Positions 1 to 7,652 of a DNA stretch of 18,524 nucleotides are shown here, piece by piece. The notes under the pieces were generated by a model. It saw only the letters and a program-made list of their open reading frames with translations. It made no database searches and had not been told where the DNA came from. Numbering within the stretch: position 1 is the stretch's first letter; every line of letters begins with the position of its first letter. The translations under genes were made by a program, and so were the position numbers. Source of the DNA: Alphaproteobacteria bacterium (GTDB lineage: Bacteria; Pseudomonadota; Alphaproteobacteria; Rhodobacterales; Rhodobacteraceae); contig JAJRUE010000227.1 of the NCBI GenBank assembly GCA_024277955.1, positions 1-18,524 of the forward strand. Reading direction: 5' to 3'.

Positions 1-283
1 GATGACCGGCGCTGCGCTGGAAAAGATCGAGGCCCAGGCGGTGGCCCGTTGGGATCTGTCGGGCAGCCTGATCATCCACCGCTACGGGCGGCTCGCGCCG
101 GGCGAGCAGATCATGATGGTGGCCACGGCGGCGCGCCACCGGGTTGCGGCCTTTGAGGCGGCGGAATTCCTGATGGACTACCTGAAATCCCGGGCGCCGT
201 TCTGGAAAAAGGAAGTCACCGCCGACGGCGCAAACTGGGTCGCCGCCCGGGACGAGGACGAAGACGCCCTGGACCGCTGGTAG
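1..283 (+). CDS. moaE: Molybdopterin synthase catalytic subunit MoaE (5' end cut off)
   Basis: This is the C-terminal 93 or so residues of MoaE, the large subunit of molybdopterin synthase. With MoaD thiocarboxylate it turns precursor Z (cPMP) into molybdopterin in the cytoplasm. What is seen: IIHRYGRLAPGE near visible residues 24-35, the HRVAAFEAAEFLMDYLK helix, and the APFWKKE end with two lysines (visible residues 62 and 69) that correspond to the conserved active-site lysines of the family. The family is about 150 residues long, so roughly 55 residues lie before the window. The ATG at base 2 is very probably an internal methionine (family context GMT), not the start. The gene ends at TAG and faces the minus-strand genes across a three-hairpin spacer. 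moaD would be expected just upstream. Identity is fairly certain. Confidence 0.92.
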   Translation, partial: MTGAALEKIEAQAVARWDLSGSLIIHRYGRLAPGEQIMMVATAARHRVAAFEAAEFLMDYLKSRAPFWKKEVTADGANWVAARDEDEDALDRW

Positions 284-316
284 GTCGAAACGACATTTTT
301 CATCGGGTGCGACGGT

Positions 317-387
317 GCAAGGTTTTTCGAAAAACCTTGCTCAAGGCGCGTTGCCGCGCCTTGACTGCCGGGCGGCGCGCCCGGCAG
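317..387. terminator. Three tandem perfect hairpins between convergent genes
   Basis: Three perfect inverted repeats follow one another without a spare base. Positions 317-340 form a 24-base palindrome with 12-base arms GCAAGGTTTTTC and GAAAAACCTTGC. Positions 341-350 and 355-364 are arms TCAAGGCGCG and CGCGCCTTGA around a TTGC loop. Positions 365-373 and 379-387 are arms CTGCCGGGC and GCCCGGCAG around five bases. They sit between the moaE stop and the stop of the minus-strand gene, so a two-way transcription end is the simplest role. No classic T-run follows the GC-rich stems; the T/A tracts lie inside the first palindrome. Confidence 0.6.
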
Positions 388-395
388 GGGGGTGA

Positions 396-722
396 TCAGG
401 TGCGGGCTGCGCGGTCAAGTTGGGCGCGCAGTTCCTCGGTTTCCTGGCGGGCGTCGCGCAGCCCGTCCATCGCGGCGCGCAGTTCGGCTTCGGTCTGGGC
501 CAGCTGGTTGGAAATCTCGCTTTCCTTCTGCTGGTAGTATTCGATGGCCTGGTCGCGCTGTTCTTCGGCTTCGTGCAGCTGCTGGGCCATGCGGTCCAGT
601 TCGCCCATTTCCGATTGCGCGACCCGGAACAGCCGGTTCACCAGCCAGTGTGCGAACCAGCCCAGCACGAAGGCCACGAAAAGAATCACCGCGGTGGCGA
701 TGATAAACTCAGTTCTGTTCAT
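396..722 (-). CDS. Small membrane-anchored coiled-coil protein, function unknown
   Basis: A 108-residue protein of no recognised family. What is seen: one hydrophobic helix at about residues 6-30 (IIATAVILFVAFVLGWFAHW), then a long heptad-rich, charged stretch from about 36 to 105 full of Glu, Gln, Arg and Leu, which should form a coiled coil. The short N-terminal side and the arginine shortly after the helix suggest that the coiled coil is cytoplasmic, but this is inference. The start overlaps the last 14 bases of the upstream OmpA-family gene, so the two are almost certainly co-transcribed and translationally coupled. A scaffold or partner role for the OmpA-like envelope protein is possible but unproven. 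The gene is real by its overlap and its sensible protein composition. Confidence 0.75.
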   Translation of the reverse strand: MNRTEFIIATAVILFVAFVLGWFAHWLVNRLFRVAQSEMGELDRMAQQLHEAEEQRDQAIEYYQQKESEISNQLAQTEAELRAAMDGLRDARQETEELRAQLDRAART

Positions 723-2682
723 CGGGGGCCCCTGTCTGGTTCACGTCAGTGGTGGTGGTTGCCGTATCTTCGTGGCGTTCGTCGCCGCCCGCGGCCGGAT
801 CGCCCGCGCCCGCGTCCGGCGCGTCAGGTGTTTCGGCGGGCGCGGCGTCGGTCTGCGCCTGGGCCGGGTCGATCAGCTTGAACTCGATGCGCCGGTTGGC
901 GTTGCGCCCCTCTTCGGTGCCATTGTCGGCAATCGGCTGGCTTTCGCCATAGCCCTTGGCGGTCAGGTTTGAGGTCAGCACCCGGCGCACCAGCAGGGCG
1001 TTCACCACCGCTTCGGCGCGCGCCTGCGACAGCGCCTGGTTCATCACCTCGCGGCCCTGGCTGTCGGTGTGGCCGCCCACCTCCATCGGCACGTCCTGGC
1101 ACTTCTTCATCACCTGGGCGATGTTGTCGATCGACGCGCGCGCCACCTCGTCGATCTCGGCGGAGCTGGGGGCAAAGGTGATCTGCTGGACCGCAAGGAT
1201 CTTGCTGATCCGGTCGACGCATTCCTGCGGCGTCGGCAGGTCGGCCTTGGGATCGAGCTTTTTCTGATAGGTGACCGAAATGCGGAAGTCTTCGGAATCG
1301 CCCAGCTTTTCGGCCAGGATGCGGGCGATTTCGGCCTTGGCGTCGGGGTTGCCGGTGTTGCCGCGGATGTCGACGACGTCGGGCTGCATCACCACCGCGC
1401 CGTTGGTCAGCTGGGCCAGCGCCTCGAGCGAAGCCAGCACCCGCGTCGACCAGCCGCGCGGCAGGTTTTCGTCGATCCGCATCGCGCCGCGCACCGCCTT
1501 GCTGCCGAACTGTGCCTTGGCAAAGCTTTCGGTGGCGATCCGGCTGCGTTCGTCGGGGATGCGCCCGCGCAGGCGTACGTCGCCTTCGGGGCTGCGGGTG
1601 GCGACGAATTCCGGCGGGCCGTTGCCCTGGCCGGTGCCGTCGATCACAACCGGTTCGGGCAGCACCGCGTGCAGCGAAAACGCATCCGGCAGGTCGGCCT
1701 TGAGTTCGCCGACCACCCGGTCGAACAGGGCCTGAGGCGTGGTTTCCCGGGCGATCAGGGTCACGTCGGCATCCGAAAAGGTGACCGAGCCGCCACCAAG
1801 TTCGGCCAGTTTGCCGATCGCCGTCACCACCGCGTCATCCCAGGTCGGGCTGGGCATTCCAAGCCCGATGGTGCAGCTGGCCTTGCCTTCCAGCCCGGCC
1901 TTGCGCGCGGCGGCGATGATCTTGTCGCGGCCCTCGGGGGTGAAGGTCGAACAGGCGTCGAAACGCGGCTGCTGGTCGTCGATGATGAAGCGCAGCGTGT
2001 AGGGGGTGATCACCGGGCGCGGTGCGCTGATGCGGATCGACACCGGAATGCCGCCCGGCGCCGCGCGCGACAGGGCCGATTCGAGCCGGCGCTTTTCCTC
2101 GACGCTGTCGCCGATCGCCTGCAGGTCGACCCGGTCGGCGGCGATGGAAATCTTCGAACGCGGCAGGCTGGCCAATGCCCTGAGCCCGAAGGCCAGCGCA
2201 TCGTCCCAGCGCGCCGGGGCCGGGTAGTCGGCGACGTTCAGAAGGTCGGTGACGTCGGCCCCGTCCGCCAGCGCCCGGATGTCGTCCACCATGGCTTTGC
2301 GGTCCAGCGACGCGGGCACCAGCCCGATCAGCGAAATGCCCTGGTCATTGCGCAGGATCTCGATCGAAAAGCGGGGCGGTTCGATGGCGTTGGGGTCGCT
2401 GACGTTCATCTGGTCCAGGATGCGAGACGCTTCGACCACCGTTCCGGCGATGGTCAGGGCGCGAAACCGCGTGGCTTCGTCCGGGGCGGTGCCCGACAGG
2501 ATCACCTGCAGCCCGTCCACGTCGACCTGGGCCCAGTCTTCGCCGCTCAGGCCCAGCACGCGCGCCACATCCGCCCGCGACCGGGTTTCGACGGTGTTTG
2601 CGGCGACCATCGCCACCAGCAGCGCCAGAATCAGGGCAAGCACCATCGCGATGAATGCGGGCAGTAATTGTTCCAGACGCAT
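709..2682 (-). CDS. OmpA-family envelope protein with BON-like modules and a C-terminal peptidoglycan-binding domain
   Basis: A 657-residue protein expected to sit in the inner membrane with its bulk in the periplasm. In order: an N-terminal hydrophobic helix (about 6-28) with no clear cleavage site; BON-like stretches near 53-95, 102-137 and 356-393 (pattern of V-x-L-x-G then charged helix); three copies of a Trp-led module at 159, 281 and 411; a C-terminal OmpA domain at about 487-604; and a disordered Pro/Ala/Asp-rich tail. In the OmpA domain GHTDSQG and LSQARAE provide Asp540 and Arg555, the pair that binds diaminopimelate in this family. A TTG at 2718 would extend the frame by 12 residues, but the ATG at 2682 places the hydrophobic helix right after the start and has GGAAA about 8 bases upstream. 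The downstream coiled-coil gene overlaps it. Exact function is unknown; peptidoglycan tethering is likely. Confidence 0.85.
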   Translation of the reverse strand: MRLEQLLPAFIAMVLALILALLVAMVAANTVETRSRADVARVLGLSGEDWAQVDVDGLQVILSGTAPDEATRFRALTIAGTVVEASRILDQMNVSDPNAIEPPRFSIEILRNDQGISLIGLVPASLDRKAMVDDIRALADGADVTDLLNVADYPAPARWDDALAFGLRALASLPRSKISIAADRVDLQAIGDSVEEKRRLESALSRAAPGGIPVSIRISAPRPVITPYTLRFIIDDQQPRFDACSTFTPEGRDKIIAAARKAGLEGKASCTIGLGMPSPTWDDAVVTAIGKLAELGGGSVTFSDADVTLIARETTPQALFDRVVGELKADLPDAFSLHAVLPEPVVIDGTGQGNGPPEFVATRSPEGDVRLRGRIPDERSRIATESFAKAQFGSKAVRGAMRIDENLPRGWSTRVLASLEALAQLTNGAVVMQPDVVDIRGNTGNPDAKAEIARILAEKLGDSEDFRISVTYQKKLDPKADLPTPQECVDRISKILAVQQITFAPSSAEIDEVARASIDNIAQVMKKCQDVPMEVGGHTDSQGREVMNQALSQARAEAVVNALLVRRVLTSNLTAKGYGESQPIADNGTEEGRNANRRIEFKLIDPAQAQTDAAPAETPDAPDAGAGDPAAGGDERHEDTATTTTDVNQTGAPDEQN

Positions 2683-2721
2683 CAAGGGTTTCCAGAGCGG
2701 TTCGCGATCAGCATGCAATGC

Positions 2722-2750
2722 TTCTTAGGCTTTCGGGCGGGCGGCTGCAA
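2722..2750 (-). promoter_or_regulatory. Weak candidate promoter for the OmpA-family gene
   Basis: On the minus strand TTGCAG (2745-2750) and TAAGAA (2722-2727) are 17 bases apart, in the short gap after ubiA. Each box matches the sigma-70 consensus at only three of six positions. Transcription from it would start near 2715, downstream of the TTG at 2718, which fits the choice of ATG 2682 as the start. Read-through from ubiA is the alternative. Confidence 0.25.
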
Positions 2751-3719
2751 TCACGCCAGCAGCGCGCCGGCAAGAAACAGCGCAGCGATCAGCCCGGCGT
2801 CGCGGTTTGACCGGAACAGGCGCAGGCAGGTCTGCGCGTCGTCGATGTCCAGGCTGCGGTTCTGCCAGGCCAGGTGCCAGCCAAAGGCCCAGGGCCCGCC
2901 AAGCGCCACCACCAGCGCCAGCACGTTGCGCTGCTCGGCCAGCGCCAGGATGATCGCCAGCGCCATCAGCGCAACTGCGGCGAACAGGAACCAGCGCAGC
3001 CAGCGGTGGGTATTTTCGCTAAACAGCCGGGCGGTGGACTTCACCCCGATCAGCGCGTCGTCTTCCTTGTCCTGATGCGCATAGATCGTGTCGTAGAACA
3101 GCGTCCAGGCGATCCCCGCCCCGTAAAGCGCCAGCGCTGCCCGGTCGAGCGTTCCGGTCACCGCCACCCAGGCCAGCAGCGCCCCCCAGTTGAACGCCAG
3201 CCCCAGGAAAACCTGCGGCCACCAGGTAAAGCGTTTGGCAAAGGGGTAGATCGCCACCAGCGCCAGCGACCCGACCCCAAGCGCGATCGCCAGCCAGTTG
3301 AAGTTGAACAGGATCAGCGCCGCCAGCGCCAGCTGCACCACCAGCCAGAGCGCGGCCTGTTTCACGCTGATCTGCCCCGACGGGATCGGCCGCGACCGGG
3401 TGCGTTCCACCTGCGCGTCTATGTGGCGGTCGGTGATGTCGTTCCAGGTGCAGCCGGCGCCGCGCATCAGAAAGGCGCCGATCACGCTGCCGGCCATGAC
3501 CCAGGCCGTGGTCCGGTCGAAGCCGCCGAGGTGCAGCGCCGCCAGCAGCGCCCCCCACCAGCAGGGGATCAGCAGCAGCCAGGTTCCGATCGGCCGATCG
3601 GCGCGCGACAGCCGCAGGTAGGGGCGCGACCAGGCCGGCGCCAGCCGGTCCACCCAATTTCCCTTGACGGCATCAGAGACCTGGCCGACAGGCTCTGGCG
3701 AAATGTCATTCTCGGTCAT
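2751..3719 (-). CDS. ubiA: 4-hydroxybenzoate polyprenyltransferase UbiA
   Basis: A 322-residue integral membrane prenyltransferase that attaches the polyprenyl tail to 4-hydroxybenzoate, the membrane-committing step of ubiquinone synthesis. Both Asp-rich motifs that bind magnesium and the prenyl diphosphate are present: NDITDRHID at residues 93-101 and DTIYAHQDKEDD at 210-221. RLSRADRPIGTWLLL (about 36-50) is a typical UbiA entry sequence, and the rest is a series of hydrophobic helices. Length matches the family. The start lies only 11 bases from the divergent rsmE start, so its promoter must lie inside rsmE; a weak pair TTGCCC (3779-3784) and TACATA (3755-3760), 18 bases apart, is the only candidate I see. 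No strong ribosome site precedes the ATG. Confidence 0.95.
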   Translation of the reverse strand: MTENDISPEPVGQVSDAVKGNWVDRLAPAWSRPYLRLSRADRPIGTWLLLIPCWWGALLAALHLGGFDRTTAWVMAGSVIGAFLMRGAGCTWNDITDRHIDAQVERTRSRPIPSGQISVKQAALWLVVQLALAALILFNFNWLAIALGVGSLALVAIYPFAKRFTWWPQVFLGLAFNWGALLAWVAVTGTLDRAALALYGAGIAWTLFYDTIYAHQDKEDDALIGVKSTARLFSENTHRWLRWFLFAAVALMALAIILALAEQRNVLALVVALGGPWAFGWHLAWQNRSLDIDDAQTCLRLFRSNRDAGLIAALFLAGALLA

Positions 3720-3730
3720 AGGATCGGCCC

Positions 3731-4483
3731 ATGTCGTCGGCTAAAGTCAGGCTCTATGTAGATCACCCGCTTGGGGCGGGGCAATCGGTTCCTTTGGACC
3801 GGGGGCAGGCGAATTACCTGTTCGCGGTGATGCGGCTCGAGGCGGGCGACCGGGTCAGGCTGTTCAACGGGCGCGACGGCGAATTCCTGGCCGAAGTGGC
3901 GGTGGCCAACAAGAAAAACGGGGTGCTGCGCTGTCTCGAACAGCTGCGCGGTGTGCAGATGCCGCCGGATCTGTGGCTGCTGTTCGCCCCGATCAAGAAG
4001 GCGCGCACCGATTTCATCGTCGAAAAGGCGACCGAACTGGGGGCGGCCCGGATCATGCCGGTGCAGACCGATTACACCAACGCCGACCGGATCCGGCAGG
4101 ACCGGCTGCAGGCGCATGCGGTCGAGGCGGCGGAGCAATGCGGCGGCACCTTTGTTCCGCCGGTTGATCCCTTGCAGCGGCTGGACCGGATGCTGGCCGA
4201 CTGGCCCGCTGAACGCCGGCTGATGTTCTGCGACGAAACCCTGGCCGGCCGGTCCGGTGCGCTCGATCCGGCGATGCGCGGACCCTGGGCGGTGCTGATC
4301 GGCCCCGAGGGCGGGTTTTCCCCCGACGAACGGCGCGCGCTGCGCGATCTGCCCTTTGCGGTGCCGGTCGCGCTTGGGCCGCGCATCCTGCGGGCCGATA
4401 CCGCGGCGGTGGCGGCGCTGACCCTGTGGCAGGCGACGCTGGGCGACTGGCGGGACGGCGCCGGCGAGGCGGGCGATGGATAG
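3731..4483 (+). CDS. rsmE: 16S rRNA (uracil1498-N3)-methyltransferase RsmE
   Basis: A 250-residue SPOUT-class methyltransferase that uses S-adenosylmethionine to methylate U1498 of 16S rRNA in the assembled small subunit. The N-terminal PUA-like RNA-binding part covers about residues 1-75 (RLYVDHPL, NYLFAVMRLEAGDRVRLFNG). KKARTDFIVEKATELGA (89-105) begins the catalytic part. The knotted SAM site is shown by IGPEGGFSPDE (190-200) and LGPRILRADTA (215-225), the hallmark RsmE motifs. An AGGA ribosome site lies seven bases before the ATG. The C-terminal Asp/Gly tail is short. In Rhodobacteraceae as I recall them, rsmE is usually divergent from ubiA and followed by the glutamate-cysteine ligase gene, as here. 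Confidence 0.95.
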   Translation: MSSAKVRLYVDHPLGAGQSVPLDRGQANYLFAVMRLEAGDRVRLFNGRDGEFLAEVAVANKKNGVLRCLEQLRGVQMPPDLWLLFAPIKKARTDFIVEKATELGAARIMPVQTDYTNADRIRQDRLQAHAVEAAEQCGGTFVPPVDPLQRLDRMLADWPAERRLMFCDETLAGRSGALDPAMRGPWAVLIGPEGGFSPDERRALRDLPFAVPVALGPRILRADTAAVAALTLWQATLGDWRDGAGEAGDG

Positions 4484-4640
4484 GCCACGATCCGCCGAAA
4501 ACCGCCGCCAGGCCGATTGTTTCCGGGGGCAACAAGGTTTCTGGGAAAAAATGACACAAATTCGCCTTTGTCCGGGGTAGATTCAGGACAAGGTGGTAAA
4601 CGCGCCGAAAAACGGTGCAGATGACGGAGACGATCGGTCA

Positions 4641-5156
4641 ATGACATTTGTCAGGCCCGAACTTAGGGAAGCCATCAGCCGGTTTCGCGACGCCATTATC
4701 GGTGTCGGGGTTTCCTTGCTTGGTATCTACTGGGCGCTGAATTCCTTTGGATTCATGGCGATACTCGGCACATCGCTTGCGGTTGCCGGCGCGCTGCTGG
4801 TCTTTGCCGGCATCCAGCGCGGGCGGTTTCGCACCGGCAGCGACGGGGTTGGCGTGGTCGATGTGGACGAAGGCCAGGTGACCTATTTCGGCCCGCTTGG
4901 CGGCGGGTCGGTGGTGATCGAAAACCTGCTCAAGGTCGAATACGATTCGACCGCCCGCCCGGTTGCCCAGTGGATTTTGCACGATCCGGTCAACGGTCCG
5001 CTGCGCATCCCGACCAATGCCCAGGGGGCGGACGCGCTGTTTGATGTCTTTGCGTCGCTCAGCGGGATGCAGACCGAACGGATGCTGGCGGCGCTGAAAA
5101 CCCGGCGCCGCAAACAAGTCGTGATCTGGCAGGCAAAGCGCCGCGCGCTGCATTGA
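4641..5156 (+). CDS. Conserved-looking two-helix membrane protein, function unknown
   Basis: A 171-residue protein I cannot assign. Two hydrophobic helices lie at about residues 17-36 and 38-58 with a short turn between, so both ends should be on the same side, probably cytoplasmic. The soluble part has alternating strands (GVVDVDEGQVTYFGPL, VVIENLLKVEYD), which could be a small PH-like beta fold, and ends in an Arg/Lys-rich helix. The ATG at 4641 is chosen because GGAG at 4626-4629 stands at a suitable distance. A GTG at 4593 in the same frame would add 16 polar residues without a ribosome site. It lies between rsmE and the glutamate-cysteine ligase, 64 bases before the latter, and may be co-transcribed with it. 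Confidence 0.78.
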   Translation: MTFVRPELREAISRFRDAIIGVGVSLLGIYWALNSFGFMAILGTSLAVAGALLVFAGIQRGRFRTGSDGVGVVDVDEGQVTYFGPLGGGSVVIENLLKVEYDSTARPVAQWILHDPVNGPLRIPTNAQGADALFDVFASLSGMQTERMLAALKTRRRKQVVIWQAKRRALH

Positions 5157-5220
5157 CTTCATTTGCGAATGCCGCCAACTCTTGCCGGACGATCAGGCAA
5201 GACACAGGCGGAGCGCGATC

Positions 5221-6591
5221 ATGTCCATCCCTCAATCCGGCGGCGGTCCGGTCGAGAACAAGCAGCAGCTTGCCCAATACCTGGCCGACGGCTGCAAGCC
5301 CCGGGCCGACTGGCGCATCGGCACCGAGCACGAAAAATTCGCTTATTGCCGCGATACGCTGCAGCCGCTTCCCTATGACGGAGAACGCTCGATCAAAGCG
5401 ATCCTGGAGGGGCTGCGCGACGGGTTCGGCTGGGAACCGGTGCATGAGGGCGACAATATCATCGGGCTGGAAAAGAACGGCGCGAATGTCAGCCTTGAAC
5501 CCGGCGGACAGCTGGAACTGTCGGGCGCGCCGCTGACCAGCATCCACGAGACCTGCGACGAGGTGAACGAGCACCTGAAACACGTCCAGCAGATCGCCGA
5601 CCTGGTTGGGGTCGGGTTCATCGGGCTGGGGGCGGCGCCGATCTGGACCCATGACCAGATGCCGATGATGCCCAAGGGCCGCTACAAGCTGATGACGCCC
5701 TACATGGACACTGTCGGCACCCACGGCACCCAGATGATGTATCGCACCTGCACGGTGCAGGTGAACCTGGATTTCGCCTCTGAAGCCGACATGGTGCAAA
5801 AGATACGCGTGGCTCTGGCCCTGCAGCCGGTGGCGACCGCGCTGTTCGCCAATTCGCCGTTTTTCGAGGGCCGCCCGATCGGCCACAAGTCCTGGCGTTC
5901 GCGCGTCTGGCGCGACCTGGACCCGGCGCGCACCGGCATGCTGCCCTTCGTGTTCGACGACGGTTTCGGGTTTGAAGCCTGGGTGGAATACGCGCTGGAT
6001 GTGCCAATGTATTTCGTCTACCGCGACGGCAATTACATCAACGCGCTGGGCCAGTCGTTCCGCGACTTTCTGGACGGTCGGCTGCCGGCGCTGCCGGGTG
6101 AAAAGCCGACGCTTTAGGACTGGGCCGACCATCTGACGACGATCTTCCCCGAAGCGCGTCTCAAACAGTTCATCGAGATGCGCGGCGCCGATGGCGGCCC
6201 GTGGCGGCGGCTGTGCGCGCTGCCGGCCTTCTGGGTCGGGCTGACCTATGATCAGGGCGCGCTGGATGCGGCCTGGGATCTGGTCAAGGGGTTCGATGCC
6301 GAGACCCGCGAAGGCTTGCGGGTGGCGGCTTCGGTCGCCGGGTTGCAGGGCGAAAGCCACGGGGTGAAGCTGCACGATCTGGCGCGCGAAGCGGTTGCGA
6401 TTGCTGACGCCGGCCTGAAAGCGCGCGCCATCCCCGGCGCCGACGGGCTGATCCCGGACGAAAGCCACTTTCTGAACGCGCTGCAGGAATCGGTCGAAAG
6501 CGGCAAGGTGCCGGCGGACGAGCTGCTGGAACACTACTACGGCGACTGGGAAGGCGATCTGACCCGGATCTACAAGGAATACAGCTACTGA
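5221..6591 (+). pseudogene. gshA: Glutamate-cysteine ligase (plant/alphaproteobacterial type), interrupted by an in-frame TAG
   Basis: This gene joins glutamate and cysteine with ATP, the first step of glutathione synthesis. The frame runs 456 codons from ATG 5221 (GGAG seven bases before it) to TGA 6589-6591, a normal length for the family. Codon 299 (6115-6117) is TAG. Motifs are intact on both sides. Before it are IGTEHEKF (33-40), SLEPGGQLELSG (91-102), the GTHGTQMMYRTCTVQVNLD core and SPFFEGRPIGHKSWRSRVW. After it are the MRGADGGPWRRLCALPAFW block and the LLEHYYGDW end. No frameshift and no other damage is seen, so a single base change explains it. Either it is a recent nonsense mutation, a sequencing or assembly error, or a suppressed stop. 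If real, a 298-residue product would lack conserved C-terminal parts. A 6-base stem with a 9-base loop (5181-5201) precedes the ribosome site. Confidence 0.88.
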
Positions 6592-6613
6592 GCCGCGCCC
6601 ATCCGTGGCGGGC

Positions 6614-7048
6614 TCAGTCGTGGCGGGTGACCCGGGGGATGTCGCTGGGCGAATAGCGGCGGTCGTCGCCGATTGCGGCTTCGCCCAACGGGTCGGGGCC
6701 GAAACGATTGGCGCCAGGGGTGCCTGGGCTGACTTCCCAGAACAGCAGGACCAGCCAGCCGATCAGCGGGATGAACATGATCAGCAGCCACCAGCCGCTG
6801 CGGTTCACGTCGTGCAGCCTGCGGACGCTGACCGCGATGCCCGGCAGCAGGGTCGCCAGGGAAAAGACGCTGTTGAGCGGGCCATATTGTTCGGCAGGCA
6901 CGCCGAACTTGGCAGTGTCGATGATGGTTGCCGCAAGGTTGCCAAGGATCAGGAACAGCGTGAACCACCAGTATTCCGAGCGCGCCGCGCGGCCGGTGAA
7001 ATCGACATATTTGCGAAAGCAGGTTCGTATCGACTGGTTGAATGTCAT
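6614..7048 (-). CDS. DUF805 family inner-membrane protein
   Basis: A 144-residue member of the DUF805 (YhaH/YhaI-like) family, whose function is unknown. What is seen: the family signatures FTGRAARSEYW (17-27), RRLHDVNRSGWW (76-87) and the C-terminal GANRFGPDPLG (112-122). There are three or so hydrophobic helices, at about 28-45, 61-75 and 86-104. It is the last gene of the minus-strand run, 19 bases after the plsY stop, with AAGGGA as a ribosome site, so it is probably made from the same transcript as plsY. The gene converges on the glutamate-cysteine ligase gene with only 22 bases between stops and no obvious terminator there. Family membership is clear; role is not. Confidence 0.9.
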   Translation of the reverse strand: MTFNQSIRTCFRKYVDFTGRAARSEYWWFTLFLILGNLAATIIDTAKFGVPAEQYGPLNSVFSLATLLPGIAVSVRRLHDVNRSGWWLLIMFIPLIGWLVLLFWEVSPGTPGANRFGPDPLGEAAIGDDRRYSPSDIPRVTRHD

Positions 7049-7067
7049 TCGAAAAATCCCTTTTGCC

Positions 7068-7652
7068 TTAAGACTTTGCGCCGATCCTGGGTTCGGTTCC
7101 GTCCCGCAGGCGGCGAATGTTGGCGCCGTGGCGAAAAATCACCAGCGCCGACATCAGCAGCACCAGGGCGGCGGTGTGGGGGTGGTGCCAGACCAGCATG
7201 TAGACCGGCGCCAGAGCCGCGGCGACCAGTGCGGCCAGCGATGAAATGCGAAAGATCAGCGCCACCGCCAGCCAGGTGGCGCAGGCCGCCAGCCCGATCG
7301 GAAAGGCCAGCGCCAGCAGCGTGCCCAGAAAGGTGGCGACCCCCTTGCCGCCCCTGAAGCGCAGGAACACCGGGTAGAGATGGCCCAGCATCGCCGCCAG
7401 TCCGGCCACGCCGGCAAGGGCTTCGCCGCCGAACTGGCGCGCCACCAGCACCGCCACCGCGCCCTTGCCCGCATCCAGCACCAGCGTCAGGAAGGCGGCC
7501 AGCTTGTTGCCCGAACGCAGCACATTGGTGGCGCCGATATTGCCCGAACCGATCTTGCGGATATCGCCCAGCCCGAACAGCCGCGAGGTCACCAGACCGA
7601 AAGGCACCGATCCCAGCAGGTAGGCGGCCAGGGCGGCGATCAGGTAGGTCAT
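7068..7652 (-). CDS. plsY: Acyl-phosphate:glycerol-3-phosphate acyltransferase PlsY
   Basis: A 194-residue multi-pass membrane enzyme that moves the acyl chain from acyl phosphate to glycerol-3-phosphate, giving lysophosphatidic acid, the first step of phospholipid synthesis (PlsX/PlsY route). The three conserved cytoplasmic loops are visible: GSVPFGL (14-20) with IGSGNIGATNVLR (34-46), GHLYPVFLRFRGGKGVAT (90-107), and RHGANIRRLRDGTE near residues 174-187. Length and helix pattern match the family. Its ATG overlaps the TGA of the upstream pyrC-like gene (ATGA), so translation is probably coupled. DUF805 follows in the same direction. The plsX gene is not in the window. Confidence 0.95.
   Translation of the reverse strand: MTYLIAALAAYLLGSVPFGLVTSRLFGLGDIRKIGSGNIGATNVLRSGNKLAAFLTLVLDAGKGAVAVLVARQFGGEALAGVAGLAAMLGHLYPVFLRFRGGKGVATFLGTLLALAFPIGLAACATWLAVALIFRISSLAALVAAALAPVYMLVWHHPHTAALVLLMSALVIFRHGANIRRLRDGTEPRIGAKS

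Noticed and set aside
1069..2667. Open frame of 532 codons opposite the OmpA-family gene
   Set aside because: Composition (His, Arg, Gln, Asp rich, no motif) is typical of an antisense frame in GC-rich DNA.
4593..4640. GTG start for the two-helix membrane protein
   Set aside because: No ribosome site precedes it, whereas ATG 4641 has GGAG at good spacing.
6115..6117. Recoding of TAG as an amino acid in this organism
   Set aside because: TAG ends moaE, rsmE and moaB at the expected places, so general reassignment is not supported; local read-through is left open.
5059..6534. Open frame of 491 codons opposite the glutamate-cysteine ligase
   Set aside because: It has no recognisable motif and mirrors codon bias of the real gene; it also crosses the end of the preceding gene.
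6178..6591. A separate 137-codon gene after the TAG
   Set aside because: It continues the glutamate-cysteine ligase in the same frame and contains its conserved C-terminal motifs, with no ribosome site of its own.
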